From Nothopassalora personata (Eukaryota; Ascomycota; Dothideomycetes; Mycosphaerellales; Mycosphaerellaceae), in assembly GCA_033816765.1 (NCBI GenBank), contig CM066287.1:5270001-5334000 (forward strand): a stretch of 64,000 nucleotides of DNA, in the 5' to 3' direction. Below the pieces are notes generated by a model. That model was not told where the DNA came from and did no database searches. It worked only from the letters and a program-made list of their open reading frames with translations. Made by a program: the position numbers and the translations under genes. Numbering within the stretch: position 1 is the stretch's first letter; each line of letters starts with the position of its first letter. Positions 1 to 10,627 of this stretch are shown piece after piece.

Positions 1-1079
1 CCTCCGCCTTCGATTTCCGCAGCGACACAACCACCACCCCCAATGCTCGCATGCTCGCCGCCATCACCGCCACAACTCTCGCCGACGACGTCTTTCAAGA
101 GGACCCCACAACCAAAAATCTCGAAGCCTTCATGGCAGAGCTCACAGGCAAAGAAGCTGCCTTGTTCGTCATGAGTGGCACTATGGGGAATCAAGTCGCG
201 ATCCGGACGCATCTCCAAGGCCCACCGCATAGTATCGTAGCGGATCATAGGGCACACATCATCGAATGGGAGGCAGGAGGCGTCGCAAGCTTGAGTGGAG
301 CTCTGGTGAGAGGTGCGATCCCTAGTGGAGGGAGGAGTTATATTACGCTCGAAGATATTCAGAAAGTCGCGGACTTGAGGGATGATGTGCATGGGTGCCC
401 GACGAAGATGATAAGTTTGGAGAATACGCTGGGAGGGACGATCATGCCTTTGGCCGAGACGAGGAGAATTAGTGAGTGGGCGCGGGAGAAGGGCGTTGTG
501 ATGCATTTGGATGGTGCAAGGCTTTGGGAGGCTGTGGCTGCGGGGGCGGGGAGTTTGAAGGAGTTTTGTGAGTGTTTTGATTCGATTTCGTTGTGCTTCA
601 GTAAAGGGTTGGGAGCGCCGATTGGATCTGCGATTGTAGGGACCAAGGCTTTTGTGAAGAGGTCGCGGTGGGTGAGGAAGGCTATTGGTGGTGGGACGAG
701 ACAGCTTGGTGTTCTCACTGCTGCCGCGAGAGTTGCTGTGGAGGACACGTTTCTCGGTGGGAAGTTGAAGGAGTGTCATGAACGGGCACGCCATATTGAG
801 AACATTTGGGCAAAGTATGGTGGCAAGACGACGAATCCGGTTGAGACGAACATGGTGTGGTTCGATCTCGAAGCGGCTGGCATTACATCGGAAAAGTTCA
901 TCGAGGAAGGCCAAAAGGTCGGCTTACGATTGCTTGGAGGTAGACTAGTCGTACACTACCAGATTGGTGACGAGGCACTACAGCGTGTGGACCAGCTGGC
1001 TCAGGCGGTACTTAAGGGCAAGCAGCTCAATGGCAGCGTCGAGCATGACGTGGAGAAGATGAAAATCACGACTGAATAG
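1..1079 (+). CDS. GLY1: Low-specificity L-threonine aldolase, 5'-truncated by window edge
   Basis: PLP-dependent enzyme that splits L-threonine (and allo-threonine) into glycine and acetaldehyde, a cytosolic route to glycine. The frame is already open at base 3 and reads SAFDFRSDTTTTPNAR before the first ATG at 51. This is the conserved aldolase N-terminus, so the true start lies upstream and the ATG at 51 is internal. The PLP-lysine motif CFSKGLGAPIGSA is present, with the Schiff-base lysine codon at 603-605. HLDGARLWEA, the Asp/Arg cofactor-binding segment, and GGGTRQLGVL also match the family. The stop is at 1077-1079 and no intron is visible in the part seen. The family assignment is secure from these motifs. 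The exact start cannot be known from this window. Confidence 0.93.
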   Translation, partial: SAFDFRSDTTTTPNARMLAAITATTLADDVFQEDPTTKNLEAFMAELTGKEAALFVMSGTMGNQVAIRTHLQGPPHSIVADHRAHIIEWEAGGVASLSGALVRGAIPSGGRSYITLEDIQKVADLRDDVHGCPTKMISLENTLGGTIMPLAETRRISEWAREKGVVMHLDGARLWEAVAAGAGSLKEFCECFDSISLCFSKGLGAPIGSAIVGTKAFVKRSRWVRKAIGGGTRQLGVLTAAARVAVEDTFLGGKLKECHERARHIENIWAKYGGKTTNPVETNMVWFDLEAAGITSEKFIEEGQKVGLRLLGGRLVVHYQIGDEALQRVDQLAQAVLKGKQLNGSVEHDVEKMKITTE

Positions 1080-1369
1080 ATCTCTGTGCATGCAAAGAGA
1101 GCACAGGCGGTATTAGTGATGTGGCAACTGTAGCATCATGGTGGGCAACCTTGCAGAGATCTGGTGGCATGCACTGCCCCTTGTTGAACCATTCACTTCG
1201 CGGCGAGAAATTACTCCAAGGGGTCCACTCGCATTAGCGTGAACGGGATGTACGCCCAGTCCTAGCAGCCGCAGGGCTTCTTAACACTGCATTGTCCTCG
1301 CCAGTAGGCCCTTCCTCTGTTGCATCCAGGCGACCATTCAATCAAGACTCGCCAACGCCACTGATCGTT

Positions 1370-2182
1370 GAAGAACCCTCCCCCATCCGCTGTTGATCGA
1401 AGCTGGCAGAGCCAAAGACGCATTGAACGCTTGGCGAAGCGAGTTGAAACTCATCCAGAACGCATATTGTGCACAGCTTGCATGGTACCTTGCAATGTAC
1501 GCAATTTCAGAGCGGGCAGATTTCGACGCCATGCTTTTACGGGGACATACTGAGGTCTTTGAAGACAACGTGGCTGAAGCGACGCAGCACAGCACATAGA
1601 GCAAGCGGATCAACGCCACCAGCAGGCCATCAAAGACCTAGAAGCCAGTAATCTCATAATGCCTCCAAGTCCAGTCGAAGTCGAAGCACCACCATCCAAT
1701 TGAAAGAGGTCAGATCGAAAGCGAATCTGAAGATGGGCGCGCAGTGTAGCCAGGGGCAAAAGTAGGACTCCGCAAAACCACAGTCCAGTATCGTCCTCGC
1801 AGAGTCCACCGACGTGACATCTCGATTGGCAAAGCGGTAACACAATCCCATCAGCCGATAACCCAACCCGAAGTCACCTACGGCAACTGGCGAAACTGCA
1901 GACCGAGACCAGGGAAGAGCTCGTAACGCAAGCTGCGCCTAAGGCATAAAGTTTGGCAAGGTCGTGTCGAGAAAGCGTCCAGATGATCACCGTCGTTTTC
2001 GCCCCTGCTTGACGAAGGCTTCTCTGTTAAAGATCTCTGGACTGATGATATCGACTATGACAACCAGCACAGTGCGGCGCAAGCAACTCCAAGTCGGATG
2101 CCATCTCCTACTCTGGACGATGCATACTGTCGATATTCACCGCTTGTCTTCCTCTTCTCTCTCGCCGGGTAGCCAGATCTCA
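1370..2182 (+). pseudogene. Unidentified decayed coding relic
   Basis: Coding-like stretches occur in more than one frame. Codons from about 1393 to 1599 read as a helical segment (for example LNAWRSELKLIQNAYC). The sense continues in a shifted frame from 1593 (HIEQADQRHQQAIKDLEAS) to a stop near 1693. Another plausible stretch runs from 1993 to about 2182 (SPLLDEGFSVKDLWTDDI). Intervening stops and frame changes are not explained by obvious introns. I do not recognise a family. The stretch lies between the threonine aldolase and the convergent MFS gene, so 3' UTR sequence is the main alternative. Confidence 0.3.
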
Positions 2183-2254
2183 CTAAACGCAAAGGGTTCA
2201 AGGTCAGTAGATGTCTCATACAGGGAGGAAGGTGCCTAGAACCCTTCGGTTTAC

Positions 2255-4207
2255 TTACTGGCCATCGCCTTCCTGTACGAACCTGCCAGCAACCAAGGCC
2301 AGCAACGCCACGCCAGCCATACACCACCACGCCAAGCCGACCACGCCTTTGTTGAGCCCAACACCATAGATCCATCCCGCCAGCACAGGCCCGATAGTCC
2401 TCGTCGCTGAGCTGACACTCTGGGCGATGCCATGGATGGTTCCCAGCACGCTTGGATGCGGGCAGGCATTGTTCACTAGAATCGCGGTAGAAGGCAGCGC
2501 GAACGTCCTGGCCACAACCTGAATGAGCAACACAATAGTGATGCCGATCCAGACGAGTATACCAGAGGCTTGATGTGGTGGCGGAATCGTCGATGGAATG
2601 ATTGCCAGAAAGGGTGCGAGGATGTAGGATATCGGGAAGAAGCAGGCAGAAATGCGGTAGGAGGTGACGGTGCCGAGGTAGAAGCTGAGACGTGGATAGA
2701 GGACGAGTTGTAGGGTGATGCCGATTACGCCCATGATGGCGAGGGCAGTACCGATCGCCGGCGGTGACAGCGCAAGGCCACCTGTAAAGGTGAATGGTGG
2801 GCGAGGCGTATATCCTTCGGGAAGTTTGAGCGTATCGCCACCAGTAGAGCTGTGTTGTCCCGCAGGGTCAAACCGTGGCGTGGAGAGAAATACGAACCAA
2901 ATGTTGGAGAATGTTCCCACATGAAAAGCTAGCAAACCATGGGCGAGTAGCACACACAAGACGTTCTTGGTCCAGATCCGGCGGAGAGGCAGCTTCTGAC
3001 GAGGCGATGGCTCCTCTTTCTTGCCAGTATGGTCCATCTCCGGGTCACTAGCATTAGCACGCTCATCGATCAGATGGTAATCTTGCTTGGATCGTCTCCT
3101 GAGCACCACCCTCGCAAGCCATCGTGAAAGGCGCAGTCCATAGTCCGGCTTACCTCTTAGATTTTCCAGCGTTTCTTCCAAGCCAAGCATGACTCCCAGC
3201 GCACTCGAGCTGAGGAACGTCGCATTCACGATGTTTGGCAGAGCATAAGGCCACTTCATAAACAGCTTCACGCCATCTTCGCCTCCAAATGTACTTCCAG
3301 GTCCGAAAAGCTGTGGATAGCTTCCAGCCGGATCAGCCAGCAAACCTCCTAGGAGTGGCCCAACGATGACTCCTATATTGAACGTCATAGGCAGCAGCAA
3401 GAATGCTCTGCTCTGATACTTCTTCTCCTTGACAATCTCGCTAATCATCGTCCTCATCACGCCCATGTTGCCGTTGAGTATACCGCCCACGGCGCGCCAG
3501 AACATAGCCACAGCAAACGAGCCACTGAATCCGAAGCCCAGACTCCCGATCGCAGTGCCCAGCAGTCCTATCAAGATGACACGCTTTCGTCCTAAGCCTT
3601 CCCAATCTGCAAGCCTGCCCCACATGATCGCGGTCAGAAATTGCGCTCCTGTGAAAGCGGCGGCGAGGAGACCAGCTTGTCTGGCCACTGTGCTGTCAGA
3701 AGGAGCAGTGCCGTCCGCTAACGTGAACGACTTTAATTGGTAGAACATGTAACTCTGCAAGCTGGTCTGCGTAAGCGGCTCACTCAGCCGCGCGAGAGTG
3801 AGAATGGCCAGTTGCCCCTTCTTCGGCAGAGAGGACCACGATACAAGCTGTGGGTTCGCGTTGTCGTCGTGAGGTGGTGGAGGTGGTGAAGGCTCATCAG
3901 CATCCGGTAGCGTCTCTGCTGCGCGTGCAGAAGAGTAGTTCAAGGCGGTTGTGTCGTGGGCGAGGAGATGCTCATGTTCGTTCGTCGTTTTTGCCATTCC
4001 ATTGCTATCGGATTCGTGTCCGCTGTCTACACTTTGCTTTCGTTTCCGGATATTGTCGTCAAATTGCTTGTCTGCGTACTTGTCGATCTCTTCAAAGCCA
4101 TATCCCTTCGGAGTCGTTGGACCAGCGAATAGAGTGGTGGCGGCGCTGTCTAACTCTTCTCCGGAGGAGGATGTTGGCCTCTGACTTTCTGCATGGTCGA
4201 ACTTCAT
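2255..4207 (-). CDS. MFS transporter, DHA1-type
   Basis: Integral membrane protein of the major facilitator superfamily, 650 aa if it starts at the ATG at 4207; an in-frame GTG lies 15 codons upstream. The first ~120 residues are hydrophilic and acidic with a Pro run and are probably cytosolic. About 11-12 hydrophobic segments follow. The MFS motif A between TM2 and TM3 is clear (WGRLADWEGLGRKRVI), and GILNGNMGVMRTMISE plus GPLLGGLLADP match the TM4-TM5 region of DHA1 antiporters. A central hydrophilic loop carries a basic and then acidic linker (SRWLARVVLRRRSKQDYH). The best family recollection is the fungal YCR023C / zinc-induced-facilitator-like group. The substrate cannot be told from sequence. 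No intron is needed. It is co-oriented with CCT5 on the minus strand. Confidence 0.85.
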   Translation of the reverse strand: MKFDHAESQRPTSSSGEELDSAATTLFAGPTTPKGYGFEEIDKYADKQFDDNIRKRKQSVDSGHESDSNGMAKTTNEHEHLLAHDTTALNYSSARAAETLPDADEPSPPPPPHDDNANPQLVSWSSLPKKGQLAILTLARLSEPLTQTSLQSYMFYQLKSFTLADGTAPSDSTVARQAGLLAAAFTGAQFLTAIMWGRLADWEGLGRKRVILIGLLGTAIGSLGFGFSGSFAVAMFWRAVGGILNGNMGVMRTMISEIVKEKKYQSRAFLLLPMTFNIGVIVGPLLGGLLADPAGSYPQLFGPGSTFGGEDGVKLFMKWPYALPNIVNATFLSSSALGVMLGLEETLENLRGKPDYGLRLSRWLARVVLRRRSKQDYHLIDERANASDPEMDHTGKKEEPSPRQKLPLRRIWTKNVLCVLLAHGLLAFHVGTFSNIWFVFLSTPRFDPAGQHSSTGGDTLKLPEGYTPRPPFTFTGGLALSPPAIGTALAIMGVIGITLQLVLYPRLSFYLGTVTSYRISACFFPISYILAPFLAIIPSTIPPPHQASGILVWIGITIVLLIQVVARTFALPSTAILVNNACPHPSVLGTIHGIAQSVSSATRTIGPVLAGWIYGVGLNKGVVGLAWWCMAGVALLALVAGRFVQEGDGQ

Positions 4208-4791
4208 CCAGAGCGACAAGTGAGGATTATCCCAGAATAGCTGACTCTTCACCAGATACCTGGAATAGGCAGATCTGCCAAACAGATATACGCTGTGTAC
4301 GTGGGGGGGTTGGCGCCACTAGAACCTAGTGGCAATTGCTCAGGGCGATATCGGACTTAGGCCTTGAACCCCAGACTTGAACCCAAGAATGATTTTGATG
4401 TAAGAAAGAGCACTTGGATATGAGGAGAGAACAATGAGTAGGAATGGAGGTGATAGCAGAAGATGGCTTAACTTTGGGGGTTACTCTTAGCAGCGGGCAA
4501 CGCCCTTTGGCAGTCTTTTCGCAGAGGCGGCGTCGGACGCCTGCAGGCACACTTTGTGCCGTGCTTTCCGACTTTTCTGTGCTGCTCGGCCGAGCTAAGG
4601 CTTCTCTGCTTCCTGCTCAAATGCCGGCCCTGTCACAGCAGCCGTGGTCTGCTGCTGAGCCGTCTAGTCGCCATGTACACACTCTATAGGTTGTACATAC
4701 CTCCCTTTGCAGGGTTTATCCAGGCCGTGCGCGCCATCGCCATGCATAAGAGCAGGACAGTCCTTCATTCATTGGGCTCCGACCCAGTCGT
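4208..4791. other. Intergenic region between CCT5 and the MFS gene
   Basis: About 580 bp covering the 3' flank of CCT5 and the 5' flank of the transporter. Short open frames occur on both strands but none shows family motifs or splice logic. I see no RNA gene or repeat here. Confidence 0.5.
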
Positions 4792-6566
4792 CTAGAAGTC
4801 GTTGTCATCACTGCCAGCAACAATGACATTGTTGATCTTGAGGACCATGCGGCAAAGCTGGGTCGCGAGAAGGAGTTGTTGTCTCTTGGAGATCAGGGGG
4901 TCGATCACAAAGTGCTGCTTCATGTCGTTGGAGCCAGTCTGCATGCAGTCGACCCCGAGATGACCTCGACCCTCGCCCTTCGCTTGTCGAGCCTTGAGCT
5001 CCGATAATGTTTCGATAGGGCTGAGACCGCTGTTCTCCGCAAGGGCCATGGGTACGGCGTCTAGTGCATCGGCAAAGGCACGCATACTGTACTGCTCAAG
5101 GCCAGGAGTTCGCGACGCCTCTTTCGCGACAGCCAAGGAGCATGCAATCTCCGTGGAGCCGCCACCATAAACGATGCGGTTATCTTTGACCAGGTTGCGA
5201 ACAACACACAGGGCGTCGTGTAGCGATCGCTTAGCCTCGTCGATAATCATCTTGTTGCTGCCACGAATGAAAGCAGTGACGGCTCGTGAGTTCGCACATT
5301 CCTCAATGACCAGCATCTTCTCCCTTGTTGTGCCGAACGACATCTCGCGCACCACGCCGGCCTTACCAAGCTTCTGTGCGCTTAGATCTTCGAATCGAGG
5401 TACAATGCGGCCGTTGGTTGCGATTGCAATGAGCTCGATCTCAGGTCCTCCAACCCATCGTACAGCTGGCAGCTCGTTGGTGAGGAGCAAGTGATTTGCT
5501 TCGTCGTCGAAACCCCATTGGCATATGACGACGTTCGCGCCGGTATCTTTGATCTGCTGGATCATCTCAGTGAACTTGGCCTGTTCGTACTTTTGCAGCT
5601 CCTTAAACTCTGCCACGCTAGTGATGTCGAGCTTGTGCTTTGTCTTTGGCTTCGGTGGCTCGAAGGCGCAAGTCAAGATGGCAAGCTTAGCGTCTCGTAC
5701 TTCCGAAGGCATTTGAGGATGTGAGAAATCCTTGTCGACGATGACACCCTTGACGAGCAAGGAGTCTTCTAGTGCGCCTCCAACCTTGCCGTCTACCTTG
5801 ATCAACTCGAAGTCCACATCCCTCCTCCCGAGGTCGGCCACCGAAAGTACTGCATCCACTGCCATCTGAGCGAACTGGTCGTGTGCCTTGGAGACAATCT
5901 TGCTTCCCAGCGAAGTCTTGGCCACCTTGAAGAGGTTCTCCGTCTTCTCCTTGGTGAAGTCGATCACGTCCGCGATTTGGTCCAATTCTCGTACTGCGAT
6001 ATCGCAAGCCGCATCGTAGCCATCTGCTATGCGAATCGGGTGAATGCCCTTGTCGATGAGTTCTGAGGCCTGCTCAAGAAGAGCGCCTGCCAAAACGACC
6101 ACCCCTGTTGTCCCATCTCCAATCTCGGCATCTTGTGACTGTGATAATGAGACCAGGAGCTTTGCGATGTGGTCCTTGATCTCCATCTGTCCAAGGATGG
6201 TTGCTCCATCGTTTGTCACGGTAATGTCGCCGTCAGGAGAAATGAGGATCTTGTCGAGACCTCGTGGGCCAAGAGAGCTCTTGACGATGGATGTGATGGT
6301 TCGTGCGGCTTGTATGTGCTGCTTAACGGCATCCGTACCGTGCGTACGCTGCTTTCTGCCTTGGTCGCGGACAATGATGAAGGGTCTGCCGGACTCGTCT
6401 TGGGTGATCTGAGCTGTGAGGTGTCAGTGAAGCTGTCGTTTGAGAGCACGTGCTGCGCATATGCGTACCGTTGCTCAGATCGAGCTCTATAGACGCGTCA
6501 GTCTCACTTCACTTGCAGGTCCATGATCACATATGTGTCCAACTCACGCATAGGACCTGCAGCCAT
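4792..6566 (-). CDS. CCT5: T-complex protein 1 subunit epsilon (CCT5)
   Basis: Subunit of the eight-member cytosolic CCT/TRiC chaperonin ring that folds actin, tubulin and WD40 proteins using ATP. The gene is reconstructed from three exons: 6566-6548 (19 nt), 6486-6469 (18 nt) and 6413-4792. The introns are 61 nt (6547-6487) and 55 nt (6468-6414), with GTGAGT and GTACGC donors and a CACTGAC branch in the second. The spliced N-terminus MAAGPMQLDLSNAQITQDE agrees with the yeast CCT5 N-terminus. Total 552 aa, normal for the family. ATP-site motifs include [19 protein letters not shown] and [17 protein letters not shown]. The epsilon-typical [13 protein letters not shown] and [11 protein letters not shown] are present, and the C-terminus is [11 protein letters not shown]. 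An unspliced model would start in the middle of the protein at 6219. Confidence 0.95.
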
Positions 6567-7039
6567 CTTGGCCTTCTTCTTGTCACTTGCACCGAACAGC
6601 CCACCAGGCAAACTCAACTTCCGCCAAATTTGTGGTACAACAACGACCGCCGCTTGGATATGCCCCGATAGTATCTTGGCTCGGTACAGCACGACTCGGT
6701 CCAGGTCAGCGAGAAGCAGGAAGGGTATGTGTCTCTGCTGGAAAGACGTCTGTCGTTTCGACGTCGGCTTGACTTGTTGACTTGAACGACTTTTTGGCTT
6801 CGAGATCCCCACCGGGTACAGCCGCATCGCGTCTTGAGCTCCTGCTCCTCTCGCGACCGATGCGACCGGCTTCCAGCCACTCGCCGCAACGCTGCGCGCA
6901 AACCTCTTCACCTTCACCTTGCGCATCGATCACCGCGTCACCGGTCAGGCGTCTACCAGACATAGACTAATTACTATCGACTGACAGCGCAGTCTCGAAG
7001 CGCATCTCACCAACACCGACGCGACAGAGCTCATCTGCA
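6567..7039. promoter_or_regulatory. Divergent promoter region CCT5 / HP1
   Basis: 473 bp between the divergent starts of CCT5 (minus) and the HP1-like gene (plus). Open frames here lack recognisable motifs. It must hold both promoters, but I cannot assign individual sites. Confidence 0.5.
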
Positions 7040-8031
7040 ATGCCTCGTGAGTCGCGACAAATGCCATCGCTACAGCTCCGCGCGCGAACTGACCTGAATC
7101 TAGCTGCTGTGTCCGATGACGGGAGCGACATCGATATCCCCGATGCCATTCCAGCGAAGAAGACGACCAAGGCTGATCCTGTAGCCGAGGAGGACGATGA
7201 CGAAGCAGAGGCCGAGGCCGAGGACGAATATGTGGTGGAGAAGATCTTGAAGCACAAATTCCAGAGAGGACAGACCATGTACCAGATCAAGTGGTCTGGA
7301 TACGATGACGAGGCGGACCTGACATGGGAGCCGAAGGAGAACTTGTAAGCCTGAGCGCGATCGACCGTGCACGACCTAAACGCTGACGACATCACAGAGA
7401 GACGGCACCAGAGATCCTCGAGGCCTATCATCGGAAGATTGGTGGCACACCTGAGCCGCCGAACAAGAAAAGCGCATCCGCAGTCAAGAGAAAGTCCGAA
7501 GCCTTGGAATCACCAGCACCCAAGAAAGGCCGGAAAAGCCAGACCAATGGTTCGGCAGAATGGGAACCACCACTTGGCTCCTGGGAAGACCATGTCACCC
7601 GAGTTGCAGCAATCGTCGAAGATGACCTTAAGCCTGGCGTGATCAAGAAGGGAAAGACTGAGCCAAAGGATCTCAGCGGACTGCTCGAATGGGACAATGG
7701 CCGCAAGACGCAACACAACATGCAGCTGCTGAGAACAAAGTGCCCTCAAAGACTCCTGGACTACTATGAGAGTCATCTGTAAGTGGTCCTGCTCCCGGGT
7801 TGGGTCACTCTGACGGAAGACTGAAATAGAACTTTCATAGACTAGAGCCCAAACTGGAGCAGCTCGCTGACTTGGATATTCCTTAGGGTATTCAAGGGCG
7901 ACCCACGTGAGTAAGGTCAGGCACAGAGCGGTTGTGCGACAACTGAGATACACTCAGAACGCTCATGGCTTCTGCCCCTTCTTTCTAAGACACCCAGGCT
8001 AACCTCCCTTGACTTTTAGGGTATGTCGAGT
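7040..8031 (+). CDS. HP1: HP1-like heterochromatin protein (chromodomain + chromo shadow domain)
   Basis: Reader of H3K9 methylation that builds heterochromatin. In Neurospora the homologue directs DNA methylation at RIP-mutated repeats. Five exons: 7040-7046, 7104-7344, 7398-7778, 7887-7906 and 8018-8031. The introns (57, 53, 108 and 111 nt) all have GT-AG ends with CTGAC or CTAAC branch sites. The spliced protein is 220 aa. It starts [15 protein letters not shown], has an acidic stretch, then a chromodomain at about residues 42-95 ([37 protein letters not shown]). A Lys/Ser linker ([10 protein letters not shown]) and a chromo shadow domain at about 135-215 follow ([31 protein letters not shown]). 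Intron 1 is 57 nt and stays open, so an unspliced start is possible, but removing it gives the usual short N-terminus. The tiny last exon (RYVE-stop) is the least certain part. Confidence 0.88.
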
Positions 8032-9651
8032 GAGTGGGAAAGGTTCGGAGAAAAGAGCAACATCTGACACGCCGCTCAGATTCCCGGACAATGATTAGGA
8101 CTCTCGTCCGAGGCATGTCAACCTCAACGAGTATAGAAAAAGGAGGATTGAGCCGCTGGATCATGGGCAGCATTGATCGGTGTACGAACTCGCGTCATCG
8201 AGAAAGAGCATTGAAACCACGCGAGATGAGTGAGGGACAGTTTCGTTGGCGGTTGGCGGGTTCTATTCCACGTGAGACGGGTAGTGGCAGGTGTACTTTA
8301 GCGACTTCGGGTAACTGGATAGCTTTTGTTGCGAAGATGGTCCAATTCGGTTCAATTACGAAGATGACATGTTCTGCGATTCTGCGGTGTGCCAGGAGCA
8401 TTATTATCATTAGCATCAGCATCTGGACCTCACAAGCAGATGGAACGACTGAAGCTGAAAGAGTAGTGGAGCAAAAGACGCGCCTTGAAAGCATAGTGGC
8501 CGTTGAGAATTCAAGCCACTGGACCCGACCAATGTGTTTCATCCTTTCCTAGGGATACACACACCACCCGGGCCCGATCGTAATCCGACGGGTCCTCAGA
8601 GTCTAACTCGCCTCTATAACCACCATATTGAATGCAGACCAACGGTTTCGTAGGATTTGATAGTGCGCGCGCCCGTCCTGTCAAGCCCTTGAAACACAAC
8701 CGGTGGTGTGTAACCTTTAAAGAGCACGTGAAAGGACTGCAGAAGGGCGGAAGCCGACAGGAAACACGAGCGCAGCGGTGTCTGTGCCGCCACTGGGCCG
8801 CAGGATCTTTCAAGCCTCGTCGCGAAGAACGAGATCCTTCAAGCCATGCTGTCCGACACGTCCGTATGGCTTGGAGAACTACTGTACGGGACCGGGGAAA
8901 TGAAGTGCAGTGGCGATGCAAATGTCGGCTGGCTTCCATCATGGGCGGGCCCGGATTCTGCGGCAGGGGCGGTCTGTACGTCCGCACGTGTGCGCCTGTC
9001 AAGAGGCAGGATTCCGTGCCTGTTAGGCTCGTGACCGCTCCTTCTTCATATCGAGAACCCGGAAATGGGAAAAAAAATTGGGTGTGTATGTATGTATGCG
9101 TTGTTCAGCGACTTTCACCTTCGGGGAATATGCACAAATCAACCCGAGAAGTTAGAGATGCGGTTCCAGAGAGTTGCGGGCCCGTTGACATGGCGTTGGA
9201 AGGGATTGATATTCGACGCGAATGCACACGGACTTGTCTCGACTTGTTCAATTGGTGGCGAGTCAGCAAAGCTATTGAACAGTGACAATACCAAGCAGAA
9301 AATTTCAAAAGAAATGCGTTTGGCTTGGCTATCACATTGTCAAGGCAAAGCGCGTGAAATGACATGCATATGCTGCTGCGGAGAGATGCGTGCAGTCGGG
9401 TGGCGTTGTCTTTATTGGCAGGGGCGGAAGTTGACAATGTTCGCGGCTGCCAATGAATTCGCCGATCGATTTGGCTCTTCGTTTTGACATGCCTCCATGC
9501 TTTCACAATATGTGACGAGTGGCTCCACGGCACGTCGAAAAGAAGCTGACGTCCGGCAGAAACGGTGGTACTGCCCTTGGCATAATTTATGCATCCCCTG
9601 TCCATACGCTTTACCTTTTTGGTCCAAATTGGAGGTTTTGTCCCCTCTACA

Positions 9652-9780
9652 TGTTACGAACTATCTTATATACACGCGTCGATATACGTGTAGGACGTAG
9701 CATAACTAATTTTTGAGAAGGGAGGGACGTAGGCACTTTACTACCGAGGGAGGCTATACCGGGTAGTACACGCTTAGAAG
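9652..9780 (+). repeat. Possible decayed solo LTR fragment
   Basis: The patch begins TGTTACGAAC and contains GTGTAGGACGTAGCATAA. The latter closely matches a segment of the RIP-damaged gypsy LTR starting at 39485 (GTGTAGGACGTGGCATAG), which itself begins TATTACGG. The single difference in the core is TG to TA, as RIP would make. No matching R-U5 half is visible, so this is at best a truncated remnant. Confidence 0.35.
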
Positions 9781-9912
9781 TGAATACATCCTCAGCAGAC
9801 ACCCTACGGCTGCGCAGAGTCAGGAGTCTTGCAGCGGCCCCACCAACGCAGCAGGCATGTCTTTGTGATCACGGCATGCGGCCTCCCCGCGCTCTCTGCT
9901 GTAATAAATTAC

Positions 9913-9950
9913 ACCAGCACTAGCACCAGCACTAGCACCAGCACCAGCAC
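9913..9950. repeat. Hexanucleotide microsatellite (CACCAG / CACTAG)
   Basis: Short tandem array of near-identical six-base units in non-coding sequence. It gives a meaningless Val-Leu repeat frame on the minus strand. Confidence 0.8.
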
Positions 9951-10627
9951 CCGACGTCCAGCTCCTGTGCGACCACCGCTCTTATGAGCCTGCTGGAAAG
10001 CTTGCGCGGGCGGGCGCCACCATCTTGTGCAAAGAAGCAATGTGTGGCCGCATGGGAACCCGGTCACGACCATTTGATAACCGTCCACAGCGCCCGGTGG
10101 CGCCAGCCCGCCTGAACTAACGAATCGGTGGTGCAATATTCCGATAGCGTTTATATGGCGTGTCGATGTACGTTCATGCATGCCTTCGGCCTAACACCCG
10201 TTCGACGCCTAGGCAACGCGCTGCTTGTTTCTTGCTTTTATCCATCTTGTACGCTCGCCGCTCATCTTCATTTCGAGTGGTCTCGCGGCCCATCTCCCGT
10301 CTCTTCTACGGTGCACCAGCAATATCTACGTTCGGGACGGTAGTCCGGTACCACGAGGGAACACCTCCAGGGTGGCTGTTGCGATCAGCTTGCCGGACCG
10401 CTCTCCGGACCACTACCTGGAGACTTTGTGCTGCAAGGGGACCCCATCACCTGCCGGCCCCCATTCTAGACTCTGAATCGATTTTCAACTGTAACTTGCT
10501 TTGAAACGAGCCGACGCAAGGCTTTGCCAGCTGCTGCAACACTTATACCACGAGCAAAGAACGAGAAAGGAAGCTGGGAGCCGTATCCGGACATGCTTTG
10601 GGGACACAGCATAGGAGAGGAGGCGCG

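Larger units (their letters stand above)
8032..10627. other. Long stretch without recognisable gene
   Basis: About 2.6 kb. Open frames up to ~217 codons exist (8632-9285) but have no recognisable motif, hydrophobic pattern or splice continuity. It contains a short AGCACC/AGCACT microsatellite (about 9913-9950) and, at about 9652-9780, an AT-shifted patch resembling the outer end of the gypsy LTRs found at 39 kb. The rest probably includes the 3' region of HP1 and the upstream region of the DUF7729 gene. Confidence 0.5.

Noticed and set aside
3850..4329. 159-codon frame opposite the MFS gene
   Set aside because: Shadow of the N-terminal coding region of the transporter, with no independent motifs.
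8632..9285. 217-codon open frame on the plus strand
   Set aside because: No start context, motif, hydrophobic pattern or family resemblance. Composition looks like non-coding sequence.
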